DNA of 64,000 nucleotides, taken from NCBI GenBank assembly GCA_963847965.1, contig CAWKCG010000003.1, forward strand, positions 1 to 64,000, given 5' to 3'. Positions within the stretch are counted from its first letter, which is position 1; each line of letters opens with the position of its first letter. Shown one piece after another: positions 1 through 7,994 of the stretch. Below the pieces are notes generated by a model that searched no databases, was not told the DNA's origin, and was given only the letters and a program-made list of their open reading frames with translations. This stretch comes from Palsa-504 sp963847965 (lineage in GTDB: Bacteria > Actinomycetota > Actinomycetes > Streptosporangiales > Streptosporangiaceae). The position numbers and the translations under genes are program-made.

Positions 1-34
1 CTGTCTGGCCTAGTTCTGGCGTAGCCTCGGGTGT

Positions 35-862
35 ATGAGCGGGACGACGACGGCTAGGCGGCGGGTGCTGCGGGTGCCGGTCGGCGGGGCTGCGCAGCAC
101 CGGGCCGACTTGCTCGCGGTCGAGGAGCCGCTGGAGATCCAGGTCGACGGCAGGCCGCTCATCGTGACGATGCGCACCCCTGGTGACGACATCGACCTGG
201 CCGCCGGGTTCTTGTTCACCGAGGGCCTGCTCACCAGCCTCGATGAGGTCCGCGAGATCCGCATGTGCGACCAGAACGTGGCCGCGGTGACCTCCAGGCC
301 TGGGCACGCGCTGGCCGCCGGGCCCGGCGCGGCCAGGAACTTCCTGTCCACCAGCGCCTGCGGGATATGCGGCAAGGACAGCATCGACGCGGTCCGGGTC
401 CGGTCCGCGTTCGACGTGGCGGGCGATCCCGTCCGCATCTCCCCGGCCGTGCTGGCCGCCCTGCCTGACCGGCTCAGGGACGCGCAACGGGTGTTCAGCA
501 GCACCGGCGGGCTGCACGCGGCGGCTCTGTTCACCCCCGACGGCACGCTGCTGGTGCTGCGCGAGGACGTCGGCAGGCACAACGCGGTGGACAAGGTGGC
601 CGGCTGGGCGCTGCGGTCCGGCCTGCTGCCGCTGGCCGGGCACGTCCTGCTGGTCAGCGGGCGTGCCTCGTTCGAGCTGGCGCAGAAGGCGCTGATGATC
701 GGGGTGCCAGTGCTGGCCGCCGTGTCCGCGCCGTCCTCGCTGGCCGCCTCGCTCGCCGAGGAGGGCGGCATGACCCTGGTCGGGTTCCTGCGCGGCACGA
801 CGATGAACGTCTACACGGGTGCACACCGGATCAGCGGCGAAGGCGTCTTAGCTGGCTGGTAG
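35..862 (+). CDS. fdhD: FdhD, sulfurtransferase for formate dehydrogenase
   Basis: 275-residue FdhD. In the family, this cytoplasmic protein takes sulfur from a cysteine desulfurase and passes it to the bis-MGD molybdenum cofactor, which formate dehydrogenases need for activity. The sequence shows the family's sulfur-carrying CxxC motif in SACGICGK (Cys109 and Cys112) and the conserved block REDVGRHNAVDKV about residues 175-190. Length is normal for the family. No formate dehydrogenase gene is visible in the window, so its client is probably elsewhere or upstream. The ATG start lies only 34 bases into the window, so promoter and neighbour upstream are unknown. Confidence 0.95.
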   Translation: MSGTTTARRRVLRVPVGGAAQHRADLLAVEEPLEIQVDGRPLIVTMRTPGDDIDLAAGFLFTEGLLTSLDEVREIRMCDQNVAAVTSRPGHALAAGPGAARNFLSTSACGICGKDSIDAVRVRSAFDVAGDPVRISPAVLAALPDRLRDAQRVFSSTGGLHAAALFTPDGTLLVLREDVGRHNAVDKVAGWALRSGLLPLAGHVLLVSGRASFELAQKALMIGVPVLAAVSAPSSLAASLAEEGGMTLVGFLRGTTMNVYTGAHRISGEGVLAGW

Positions 863-1075
863 CCTCCCGGTCCCGTCGTGGATCTGGTGGTCACCGTGAA
901 CCGCGGGGTGCGGGCTGCCTGTCCGCTGGAGACGGGGGAGCACGGGGTCATTTGCGCAATGACGCCTTAATCGCGGGTCAAGGCCGCGCTGTCATGCTGC
1001 TGCTTAAGCGCGCGCTGCTGCCCTCCGCGCGAATAAGCGTTACCGTTACCTCCCGAGCATCCGGAAGGGGTCGCG

Positions 1076-1837
1076 ATGGACCAGCGCTACCCGTCCAGCG
1101 GCCAGCCAGCCGACCCGGCGCAGGCCGCCCCGGGCACTCGGCACCGCGGATGGGACCCGACAGTGCTGCTGGACCCGGGTTGCTACGAGGAGCGCTACAA
1201 GGTAGCGGGCGCGGCGCTGAGCCTGGCCTTCGGCCTGCTGGTGCTCGGCGTGCTGGCGGCCGTCCTGGGCTTCGCGCGGCACCCGCAGCTGATCTTCGCC
1301 GCGCTCCCCGGGTTGCTGGCGATACCGACGGTGCTCGCGATGGCCCTCCATCCGGTCGCGTTCCGCGCCGACCATGCGGGCGTGACCCTCGGTGCCGTGC
1401 GGATGCTGCCGCCCCGCCCGGCCGTATTCATCCCCTGGGCGGACATCGAGAACTTCATCCTCTACCCGGAAGGCTCGGGGAGGAAGGCGGTCGAGTGCGT
1501 CGGGGTGCAGCGCCGCGAGGGAGCCCCGGCCCTGCCCTACGGCAACAAGTCGGCTCCGGGCTGCCCGGTCGGGAGTGTCGCGGCCGGGGCGGCCCGGCGG
1601 ATGACCAACTGGCGGCTGGACCGCGAGCGGCTCGCCGCGGTCACCGCCGCGGTGGCGCCGGGAATCCCCATCATCGAAGCCCAGAAAGCGATCCCGGCTC
1701 GCCCATTGGGCGACCACACTCACCCTTGGGCCGGCCCCGCGCCAGATGTGATCCAAGCGCCGGGTGCGCGGGTTTGGAGCAGCTCTCCCTCGACCTGCGC
1801 CTTACGGAGTGATTTGCCCGTCAGGCGGTGGGGATGA
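1076..1837 (+). CDS. Hypothetical membrane protein with PH-like cytoplasmic part
   Basis: 253 residues, function not recognised. Two adjacent hydrophobic segments (about residues 43-66 and 69-90) form a likely membrane hairpin; the rest, with a beta-rich stretch around FIPWADIENFILYP (about residues 121-134), resembles the membrane-associated PH-like proteins common in actinobacteria. The Pro-rich N terminus and the low-complexity C terminus look disordered. The ATG follows a GGAAGGGG ribosome-binding site. It stands alone: fdhD is over 200 bases upstream and the next gene converges on it. The long open frame on the opposite strand (1046-1756) is low-complexity and looks like a shadow. Confidence 0.7.
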   Translation: MDQRYPSSGQPADPAQAAPGTRHRGWDPTVLLDPGCYEERYKVAGAALSLAFGLLVLGVLAAVLGFARHPQLIFAALPGLLAIPTVLAMALHPVAFRADHAGVTLGAVRMLPPRPAVFIPWADIENFILYPEGSGRKAVECVGVQRREGAPALPYGNKSAPGCPVGSVAAGAARRMTNWRLDRERLAAVTAAVAPGIPIIEAQKAIPARPLGDHTHPWAGPAPDVIQAPGARVWSSSPSTCALRSDLPVRRWG

Positions 1838-1889
1838 GGCTGCTGCGGCAGCGTCGCGGCCAAGACGGTGGCGCAGTGGGCGGCGCGCC

Positions 1890-2933
1890 CTAGCCGACCG
1901 CGGCGACCTGGTAGAGGTCGATGCCGTCGGCGGAAGCCGAACGGGCCACCTGGCCGCGGGCCGCGAGCACCTCCAGGTGCGCGGCCGTCTCGTTGACCGC
2001 CAAGAGCTGGCTGAACAGGTCCAGGTCGCCGAACGCCCGGTGCCTCCTGGTCCACGTGATCGCCTTCGCTACCTCGTACGGGGTCGCGTGGCCGGCCTGC
2101 ACGGCGTCGAGGATCTCCGCCAGTCGGGCGTCGTGGTGGGCGAGCAACTCGTTCACGCGATCGTGGGTGCTGGCGGTGACCGGTCCGTGGGCCGGCAGCA
2201 GCCGGGCATCGGGCAGGGCCAGCATCCGCCCCAGCGAGCTCAGGTAGTCGGCCAGGGCCATCCGGTTGCCCGCGGGCTCGAACCCGATCGAGGGCGTGAT
2301 GTGCGGGAGCACGTGGTCGCCAGCGAACATGATCGTGGCTGCGGCGTCATGGAAGACGACGTGGCCCCGCGTATGTCCGGGCGTGTGAACCGCCCGCAAG
2401 GTCCGGGTCCGCAGGTCGAGGTCGGCCCCGTCGGTGATCCACCGGTCCGGGTCTTCCCAGTCGACGATCGCGGGTGGCTGGCGGTTCTGCAGCCCTACCT
2501 CCCGGAGCAGATCCTGGGCACCCAGCCTGCGCAGGCCGTCAGCAGCGAACCAGGCGGCGCGCCGGCCGTTGACCATTTCCCTCGTCGCGATCAGGTTGGC
2601 GCGCTCTTGTTCCCCCAGGTGGACCACGTTGCGGAACGCCCGCCGAAGCTCGATGGCCAGGGAGTAGTGGTCGATGTGGACGTGCGTGACGAAGAAATTC
2701 CTGATGTCGCCGAGCTCGCAGCCGATCTGCGCCAGGCCTTCGGTGAGCCGCTCCCTGGCCTGGACCAGGGCGATGCCCGCGTCGATGAGGTCGACTCCCC
2801 CGGCGTCGGTGATCGCGTAGACGTTGACCGCCTTCAGCCCGTCCATCGGCAGCGGGAGCGGGATCCGGTGCACGCCCCCGCCGAGATCCTCGACTCCCGG
2901 CTCGGTCCAGGCGTACCGGTCAGCCTCGGACAT
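1890..2933 (-). CDS. Metallo-beta-lactamase-fold hydrolase
   Basis: 347-residue MBL-fold protein. The zinc-binding signature HVHIDH is at residues 84-89, followed by the downstream metal ligands in HTPGHTRGH (about residue 170), FAGDHVLP (about 197) and LLPAHGPV (about 247). After this core comes a C-terminal helical segment of about 85 residues with HHDARLAEIL and AVNETAAHLEVL, typical of the group that includes LACTB2-like hydrolases and glyoxalase II-like enzymes with a C-terminal winged-helix region. Substrate cannot be predicted. It is the downstream gene of a reverse pair with the PNPOx-like gene at 3006-3515, with a 72-base gap. Confidence 0.9.
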   Translation of the reverse strand: MSEADRYAWTEPGVEDLGGGVHRIPLPLPMDGLKAVNVYAITDAGGVDLIDAGIALVQARERLTEGLAQIGCELGDIRNFFVTHVHIDHYSLAIELRRAFRNVVHLGEQERANLIATREMVNGRRAAWFAADGLRRLGAQDLLREVGLQNRQPPAIVDWEDPDRWITDGADLDLRTRTLRAVHTPGHTRGHVVFHDAAATIMFAGDHVLPHITPSIGFEPAGNRMALADYLSSLGRMLALPDARLLPAHGPVTASTHDRVNELLAHHDARLAEILDAVQAGHATPYEVAKAITWTRRHRAFGDLDLFSQLLAVNETAAHLEVLAARGQVARSASADGIDLYQVAAVG

Positions 2934-2990
2934 CGCTCATCGTGTCACTGACTCTTTCATTCCGGTGGAACGCGGCAGGACCCGCGGCCC

Positions 2991-3015
2991 TTCGCAGGTC
3001 TTTTACTACTGCGAA
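2991..3015 (-). other. Hairpin at the 3' end of the PNPOx-like gene
   Basis: Seven-base perfect arms TTCGCAG (2991-2997) and CTGCGAA (3009-3015) with an 11-base loop. The hairpin overlaps the stop codon of the upstream reverse gene and lies in the leader of the MBL gene. There is no clear U tract, so it may be a processing or pausing structure rather than a terminator. Confidence 0.3.
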
Positions 3016-3515
3016 GTAACCATACCGGAGGGCCGGACGTCTCTTTCCGTCCAGATCGTAGGCCCGGCCGGGAACGCGCCCTCAGCCTGGGTCAGCGTCA
3101 GCAGGCACCGCTCGATGCTCAGCTCGAACACGACCTCCTCATCGAAGCCCGGCCAGACCTTCCCGTCCCGCTCGGCCAGGAACTGCCCGCGGACCACGCC
3201 GATGGCAAGGGCGTCCGTCACTTCACGGGCCCGGCCGGTGACCGCGAAGCCGTCGTCGGCCTTGGGCGGCGGGCAGGTCTCGCTGTGCAGCGCGTAGCGC
3301 CCGTCTCGCCGAAGGTCCTGCTGCTTGGGACCGGCCTTGATGAGCAGGTGCAGCCCGGCCGGGCCGATGACCGGGCAGACCGGGTGCACCCGCGGGCCGC
3401 CGTCGGGGCGGACGGTGGCGAGGAACGCCAGGCCGATGCCCCACTGGTAGAACTGCCCGCGCCCCGCGTCGGCCAGGGCGGGCTGCTGCCTGCTGAATTC
3501 GCTCCAGGTGATCAT
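3006..3515 (-). CDS. Pyridoxamine 5'-phosphate oxidase-like FMN protein
   Basis: 169-residue split-barrel flavoprotein of the PNPOx-like family, probably binding FMN or F420. The N-terminal block FLATVRPDGGPRVHPVCPVI (about residues 31-50) is the characteristic first strand pair; LLIKAGPKQQDLRRDGRYALHSE follows in the usual order. Such proteins are small reductases or oxidases with diverse substrates. It is divergent from the WYL regulator at 3581 across a 65-base region holding a perfect inverted repeat, so it is a likely target of that regulator. The ATG at 3515-3513 fits the family's N terminus. Confidence 0.85.
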   Translation of the reverse strand: MITWSEFSRQQPALADAGRGQFYQWGIGLAFLATVRPDGGPRVHPVCPVIGPAGLHLLIKAGPKQQDLRRDGRYALHSETCPPPKADDGFAVTGRAREVTDALAIGVVRGQFLAERDGKVWPGFDEEVVFELSIERCLLTLTQAEGAFPAGPTIWTERDVRPSGMVTSQ

Positions 3516-3538
3516 CTCGGGGACGCTACCCGGCTATC

Positions 3539-3557
3539 GCTGACACGCTATGTCAGC
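3539..3557. promoter_or_regulatory. Inverted repeat in divergent promoter, probable WYL operator
   Basis: Perfect arms GCTGACA (3539-3545) and TGTCAGC (3551-3557) separated by CGCTA. It is centred between the reverse PNPOx-like gene and the forward WYL regulator. TAATCT at 3568-3573, eight bases before the GTG start of the regulator, could be a -10 element giving a leaderless transcript. The repeat is visible; the operator role is inferred from placement. Confidence 0.6.
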
Positions 3558-3580
3558 AATCTGGCCCTAATCTTGATCAG

Positions 3581-4660
3581 GTGCGCGCCGACCGGTTGCT
3601 GTCCCTGGTCCTGCTGCTGCAGGCGCGGGGCGCCGCGACGGCCCGGGCCCTGGCGGCCGAGCTCGAGGTGTCGGTCCGGACCGTATACCGCGACCTCGAG
3701 GCGCTGGCCGCGGCCGGGGTGCCCGTCGTAGCCCAGTCCGGGCCCGGGGGCGGATGCCGGCTCATGGACGGCTACCGCTTCCCGCTCCGGGGCCTGCGCC
3801 CCGAGGAAGCCGAGGCCCTGCTCATCCTGGGGGTACCCGGCGTGCTGCGCGAACTGGGCCTCGACCGGGCCCTGGACGAGGCGCACCGCCAGATCCGGCT
3901 CACGGCCGGGATGGCGGGCGGCCAGGGGCCGGACGCCGCCGGGGGGCGCGGCGCGGCCCTGGTGCACCTGGACATGCCGCGCTGGTTCGCCGGCCACGAC
4001 GAAGTCCCCTGCCTGCGCGATCTGGCCCGCGCGCTGCGGCTCGGCCGGCGGCTGGCGCTGGGATACCGGCGCGGCGATGCGCAGTCCGACGCTTACTGGT
4101 CCGGTTCCGGTGAACGCCAGCAGGCTCACGGTGAGCCCCGCGTGGTCGGGCCCCTCGGCCTGGTGAACAAGGCGGGAGCCTGGTACCTGGTGGCCCTGGC
4201 CGACCGGGCCGCCCTAGCCGACCGGGCCGATCAGGCCGATCGGGCCGATGCCGCGGGAGCGCCGGCGCATCCGGGTGTTCCGGGCCGCGCGCATCACCTC
4301 GGTCCGCGTCCTGGCCGAGCCCTTCGAGCGTCCCTCCGGCTTCGACCTCGCCGCGTTCTGGCGGCGGTGGTCGGCCGAGTTCGAGGCCAGCCGACCCCGG
4401 CTCCAGGTCGCGCTGCGGGCGTCACCCGCCGCGCTGGCGGCGCTCCCCGAGATCTTCGGGCAGGCGGCCGGGCCAGCACTGGAGGCGGCGCTTCCGGCCG
4501 ACGAGCACGGCTGGCGGGTGGTGACGCTGTCCTTCGAGCACGAACGGGCCGCCGCTCACCGCCTGGCGGGGTTCGGCGACCAGGTGGAGGTCCTGGCCCC
4601 GCCCGCCGTGCGGACCAGGCTGGTGACCACGGCGCGGCAGATCCTGCGCCGTTACGATGA
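3581..4660 (+). pseudogene. WYL-domain (YafY-like) regulator, frameshifted
   Basis: Transcriptional regulator with N-terminal HTH_11 (MRADRLLSLVLLLQARG, then SVRTVYRDLEAL at about residues 33-44) and a WYL domain, the kind that usually senses a ligand or nucleic acid. The frame is good up to WYLVALADRA, about residue 208. The conserved WYL continuation RRRIRVFRAARITSVRVL is instead in the next frame from about 4254 and runs to ILRRYDD near 4660. The shift lies within 4200-4255, in a run of near-repeats of GACCGGGCC and GATCGGGCC that looks like slippage. Downstream of it this frame is low-complexity and stops at 4660. It could be a real mutation, a sequencing error, or a regulator fused to the following dehydrogenase, because the shifted frame has no stop before that gene. 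Confidence 0.8.
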
Positions 4661-4664
4661 CGGC

Positions 4665-5804
4665 ATGGCGGACGGAACGAGGGCGGAGCGCGACGGCAAT
4701 GGCCCGGAGGTCATCGAGCTGAGCTCGGTGCCCGGGTTCGTGGTGTTCGACATGCCGGGCGTGCCGATGTCTGCGGGCGGGACGCGCCTGGCCCCCGACG
4801 TCAGCGTCGCGGAGGTGGCGTTGCTGGCCCGGGCCATGACCTACAAGTACGCCGTACTGGGCGTACGGGTCGGCGGGGCCAAGGCGGGAGTGCGCGGGGA
4901 TCCGGCGGACCGCGCGGCCCGGGCCGCCCTGATGGCCCGGTTCTGCGCGGAGATCGCCCCGCTGGCCGATTCTGGGCGGCTGCTGACCGGGCCGGACATG
5001 GGCACGACCGAGGAGGATTTCGCGCCGTTGCGCCAGGCCCGCGCCGTGCCGACGGCGATCAGTGCCGTCGTAGACGGCCTGCCCTTCGAGGACCTGCTGA
5101 CCGGGTACGGCGTGACGGTGGCCGCCGAGGCCGCGCTGGCGGCCCGCTCCGGCGGGGGCGACAGCGGCTGGGACGGCCGTTCGGTGGCCATCGAGGGGTT
5201 CGGCAAGGTGGGCGGCGGCGTCGCCCGTGAGGTCACCCGGCGCGGCGGCCGGGTCGTGGCGGTGTCGACCCTGGCCGGGTGCCTCGCCGACCCGTCGGGG
5301 CTGGACGTCGAGTTGCTGCTCACGCTGCGTCGCACCCACGGTGACGACTGCGTGCTGCGCTACGGCCGGGCCGCCGGGCCGCCGTCCGATCTGTTCACGG
5401 CGGTGGACGCCGATGTCATCGTGCCCGGCACCCGGCCCGGAGTAATAGACGGCCCGACCGCGGGATCGCTGCCCGCCGGGGTGCTGGTGGTCGCGCCCGC
5501 GGCGAACGTCCCGTACACCGCGCAGGGAGCCGACGTGCTGCGCCAGCGCGGCATCGTGGCCCTGCCCGATTTCGTGTGCAACTCCGGCGCGGTGCTCGGC
5601 TACCGTTCCGCAGCCGACGCAACCCCGGACCAGGTGCTGGCGGCCGTCGGAGCCACGATCACCGGGCTCATCCTCGAACTCATGCGCCATCCTGATGGCC
5701 CGCTCACTGGCGCCTTCGAGCGGGCGGGGACGTTCCTGCGGGGCTGGTGGGGCGAGCCTCCCGGGCCGCCATTCGCACCTGCGAACGGCCAGGGCGCCGG
5801 GTGA
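4665..5804 (+). CDS. Glu/Leu/Phe/Val dehydrogenase family protein
   Basis: 379-residue NAD(P)-dependent amino acid dehydrogenase-like protein. It has the N-terminal dimerisation/substrate domain with VGGAKAGVRGDP (about residues 69-80; this carries the family's substrate-binding Lys), the GPDMGTTEEDF block, and a Rossmann domain with GFGKVGGGVAREV (about residues 178-190). The C-terminal ALPDFVCNSGAVLGY matches the family. I chose ATG 4665 because homologues begin near here; the same frame stays open back to 4248, where it encodes the C-terminal half of the frameshifted WYL regulator. The native product may thus be a fusion, or the regulator may have lost its stop. Substrate specificity cannot be read from sequence. 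Confidence 0.85.
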   Translation: MADGTRAERDGNGPEVIELSSVPGFVVFDMPGVPMSAGGTRLAPDVSVAEVALLARAMTYKYAVLGVRVGGAKAGVRGDPADRAARAALMARFCAEIAPLADSGRLLTGPDMGTTEEDFAPLRQARAVPTAISAVVDGLPFEDLLTGYGVTVAAEAALAARSGGGDSGWDGRSVAIEGFGKVGGGVAREVTRRGGRVVAVSTLAGCLADPSGLDVELLLTLRRTHGDDCVLRYGRAAGPPSDLFTAVDADVIVPGTRPGVIDGPTAGSLPAGVLVVAPAANVPYTAQGADVLRQRGIVALPDFVCNSGAVLGYRSAADATPDQVLAAVGATITGLILELMRHPDGPLTGAFERAGTFLRGWWGEPPGPPFAPANGQGAG

Positions 5805-5818
5805 CGGGCTCGGGACAT

Positions 5819-5836
5819 GGTAGGTATATGCCTACC
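5819..5836. promoter_or_regulatory. Inverted repeat upstream of histidine kinase
   Basis: Perfect six-base arms GGTAGG (5819-5824) and CCTACC (5831-5836) around TATATG, 50 bases before the preferred kinase start. NarL-type regulators often autoregulate through such short palindromes, so this is a candidate site for the response regulator at 7013. The repeat is seen; the function is inferred. Confidence 0.4.
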
Positions 5837-5885
5837 CTCGAAGTGGATACCCCTCTATGGCGCCCGGTGGGCGCCCAGGACCACC

Positions 5886-7049
5886 ATGGATGACATGAAC
5901 ACTCCGTCGGCCGCGCGACTGCGGCGCCTGCCGCATCTAGGCTGGGGAGCCCTGCTCGCTCCCGTGATGGCCCTGTCCCTCACGCTGTGGGGCGTCCACT
6001 ACTCGACCCTCATCGTGGTCTTGCTCGCGGCGTCCGTCTGGTACCTCGCCCCGGCTGTCGCGGCGGACCTGCTGCCGATCGCGCTGATCAACCTCGGCGT
6101 GCAGTGGATCATCGGGGCCGTGACCCTGGCCAGGGGCAACATAGCGGAACCGGCCGGCATCGGCGGCTTGCTCACCAACTTCCAGTCGATCGCCAAGGCC
6201 ACGAACTACCCGGGCAGCAGAGCCCACTTCTTCATCATCGGCAGTCCCCTCAGCACCTCCTCCCCCGACATGACCACCGCGGCCGTCATCAACGCGTCGG
6301 CCGGGCTGGCGCTGGTGCTGTTCGGCCTGTGGCTGGTGCCGCGCACCATCGGCGTGCATACCGGGCTGGTGAAGCGCAACAGCGAGCTGTCCAGCCGGGT
6401 GCAGACGCTGACCGCGACACGGGTGGACGCGGTCGACACCGCGGCCCGCGAACTGCGTCGGGTGGAGCGCGATCTGCACGACGGCGCGCAGGCGCGGCTG
6501 GTCGCGCTCGGCATCGCCCTGCGGGCCGCGGAAACCATGGTCAAGACCAACCCGGACGCCGCCGTCGCCCTGCTGGGCGAGGCGAGGGAGAACTCGGCGC
6601 GGGCGCTGGCCGAGCTGCGCGACCTGGTCCGCGGCATCAACCCGCCCGTGCTCGCGGAACGTGGTCTCGGCGACGCCATCCGGGCTCTCGCGCTGGATGC
6701 CGCGGTGGACACCACGGTCGAGATCCACCTGCCGGGCCGGCCCCCGACACCGGTGGAGTCGGCCGTGTACTTCGCGGTCGCGGAGGCCCTGGCCAACGCC
6801 GTCAAGCACTCCAACGCCAACTGCGTGCACATCAGCGTGACGCATTCCGCCGGGCTGCTGCGGATCGAGGTCAGCGACAACGGCCTCGGCGGCGCGGACC
6901 CGGCCCTCGGCACCGGGCTGCGCGGCGTGGAGCGGCGACTAGGTACATTCGACGGCGTACTGGCGGTCAGCAGTCCCCCAGGCGGGCCGACCATCGTCGT
7001 CATCGAGGTGCCGTGCGCGTTGTCATCGCCGAAGACCTGTTCCTGCTGA
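5886..7049 (+). CDS. Sensor histidine kinase, HisKA_3 (NarX/DesK type)
   Basis: 387-residue membrane kinase. Hydrophobic segments at about residues 20-33, 37-60, 62-80 and 133-152 form the sensor; a short coiled linker follows. The dimerisation/phosphoacceptor helix has RVERDLHDGAQARL with His198, and the HATPase_c domain shows AEALANAVKHS (N box) and VSDNGLGGAD (G box). The frame is open from an ATG at 5817, but that start would sit inside the 5819-5836 palindrome, so ATG 5886 (MDDMNTPS) is preferred. Its 3' end overlaps the response regulator by 37 bases, indicating translational coupling. Stimulus unknown. Confidence 0.9.
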   Translation: MDDMNTPSAARLRRLPHLGWGALLAPVMALSLTLWGVHYSTLIVVLLAASVWYLAPAVAADLLPIALINLGVQWIIGAVTLARGNIAEPAGIGGLLTNFQSIAKATNYPGSRAHFFIIGSPLSTSSPDMTTAAVINASAGLALVLFGLWLVPRTIGVHTGLVKRNSELSSRVQTLTATRVDAVDTAARELRRVERDLHDGAQARLVALGIALRAAETMVKTNPDAAVALLGEARENSARALAELRDLVRGINPPVLAERGLGDAIRALALDAAVDTTVEIHLPGRPPTPVESAVYFAVAEALANAVKHSNANCVHISVTHSAGLLRIEVSDNGLGGADPALGTGLRGVERRLGTFDGVLAVSSPPGGPTIVVIEVPCALSSPKTCSC

Positions 7050-7657
7050 GGGAGGGTCTGGCCAGCCTGATCAAGCAGCATGGGTTCGACGTGGCGGAAA
7101 CCGTCGACAACGGACCTTCCCTGCTGCGGGCGCTGCTTGATCAGCAGCCGGACCTCGCAGTGGTCGACGTCCGGCTGCCGCCCAGCTACAGCGACGAGGG
7201 CCTGCGCGCCGCGCTCGAGGCCCGGCGCCAGGTGCCCGGGCTGCCGATCCTGGTCCTCTCCCAGCACGTCGAGCAGCTCTACGCGCGTGAGCTGCTCGCC
7301 GACCAGGCGGGCGGGGTCGGCTACCTGCTCAAGGACCGCGTGTTCACCGACGAGCAGTTCATCGACGCGATGTACACGGTCGCCCGCGGCGGCACGGTCA
7401 TGGACCCCGAGGTCGTCGCGAAGCTACTGGCCAGGCCCTCCAACCAGGATCCCGTCACCCGCCTGACCGAACGGGAGCGCGAAGTGCTCGCGCTCATGGC
7501 CGAAGGCCGGTCGAACAGCGCGATCGCCCAGCGCCTGTTCGTGTCGGATAAGGCGGTCAGCAAGCACTGCACCAGCATCTTCGTCAAGCTCAACCTGCCG
7601 CCGTCAGACGATGACAACCGCCGCGTCCTCGCCGTGCTGGCTTACCTGAACTCCTGA
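7013..7657 (+). CDS. NarL/LuxR-family response regulator
   Basis: 214-residue response regulator. The receiver domain begins MRVVIAEDLFLL and has the phosphoacceptor Asp52 in AVVDVRLPP; the switch Lys lies in YLLKDRV (about residue 104). The C-terminal LuxR-type HTH has LTEREREVLALMAEGRSN and AQRLFVSDKAVSKH (about residues 147-186). The GTG start is inside the end of the kinase gene, so the two are co-translated partners. Its output genes are unknown; the palindrome upstream of the kinase at 5819-5836 is one candidate target. Confidence 0.93.
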   Translation: MRVVIAEDLFLLREGLASLIKQHGFDVAETVDNGPSLLRALLDQQPDLAVVDVRLPPSYSDEGLRAALEARRQVPGLPILVLSQHVEQLYARELLADQAGGVGYLLKDRVFTDEQFIDAMYTVARGGTVMDPEVVAKLLARPSNQDPVTRLTEREREVLALMAEGRSNSAIAQRLFVSDKAVSKHCTSIFVKLNLPPSDDDNRRVLAVLAYLNS

Positions 7658-7700
7658 CGGTCACGGAGGCCCGCCAGGCTCAGCACAGGACACAGCCAGC

Positions 7701-7952
7701 TCACGGACCGCCAGCCGGGGCGGCGGCAGGGCCGGCGCTGGCCGAATCGTGGTCGGGGCCGGCGGAATCAAGGGCCGGGTGCGGCAGCCACGGCAGCCGG
7801 TCGCAGACCGCGACGGCGGTCACCACGGCGGCCGCGCAGGTGGCCAGGGCGAGGGCCGGGATGGACCGGGCCGCCAGGGCCAGCAGCGCGAGCACGACGA
7901 TCCCGGCCAGCCGCGGCCCGGCCAGGTGCCTGCCATGCCACCAGACTTTCAC
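7701..7952 (-). CDS. Small membrane protein of unknown function
   Basis: 83 residues from a GTG at 7952, beginning VKVWWHGRHL. Two hydrophobic segments (about residues 13-28 and 30-46) are followed by a short soluble tail ending PAAAPAGGP. I do not recognise a family. The frame stays open far upstream (to 8990), but that part is antisense to the MFS gene and reads as low-complexity Gly/Arg sequence, so only this 3' portion looks coding. It would be transcribed divergently from the MFS permease, with starts about 40 bases apart, and converges on the response regulator. Confidence 0.45.
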   Translation of the reverse strand: MKVWWHGRHLAGPRLAGIVVLALLALAARSIPALALATCAAAVVTAVAVCDRLPWLPHPALDSAGPDHDSASAGPAAAPAGGP

Positions 7953-7994
7953 GCCCGGCCGCGGGGCTGAGGGGTCCCTGTACCGTGTTCGGTG

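Noticed and set aside
863..1075. Short forward frame between fdhD and the membrane protein (VVDLVVTVNRGVRAAC)
   Set aside because: About 30 codons, no ribosome-binding site or recognisable motif; probably chance. The 213-base gap otherwise shows nothing but a GTTACC repeat near 1038.
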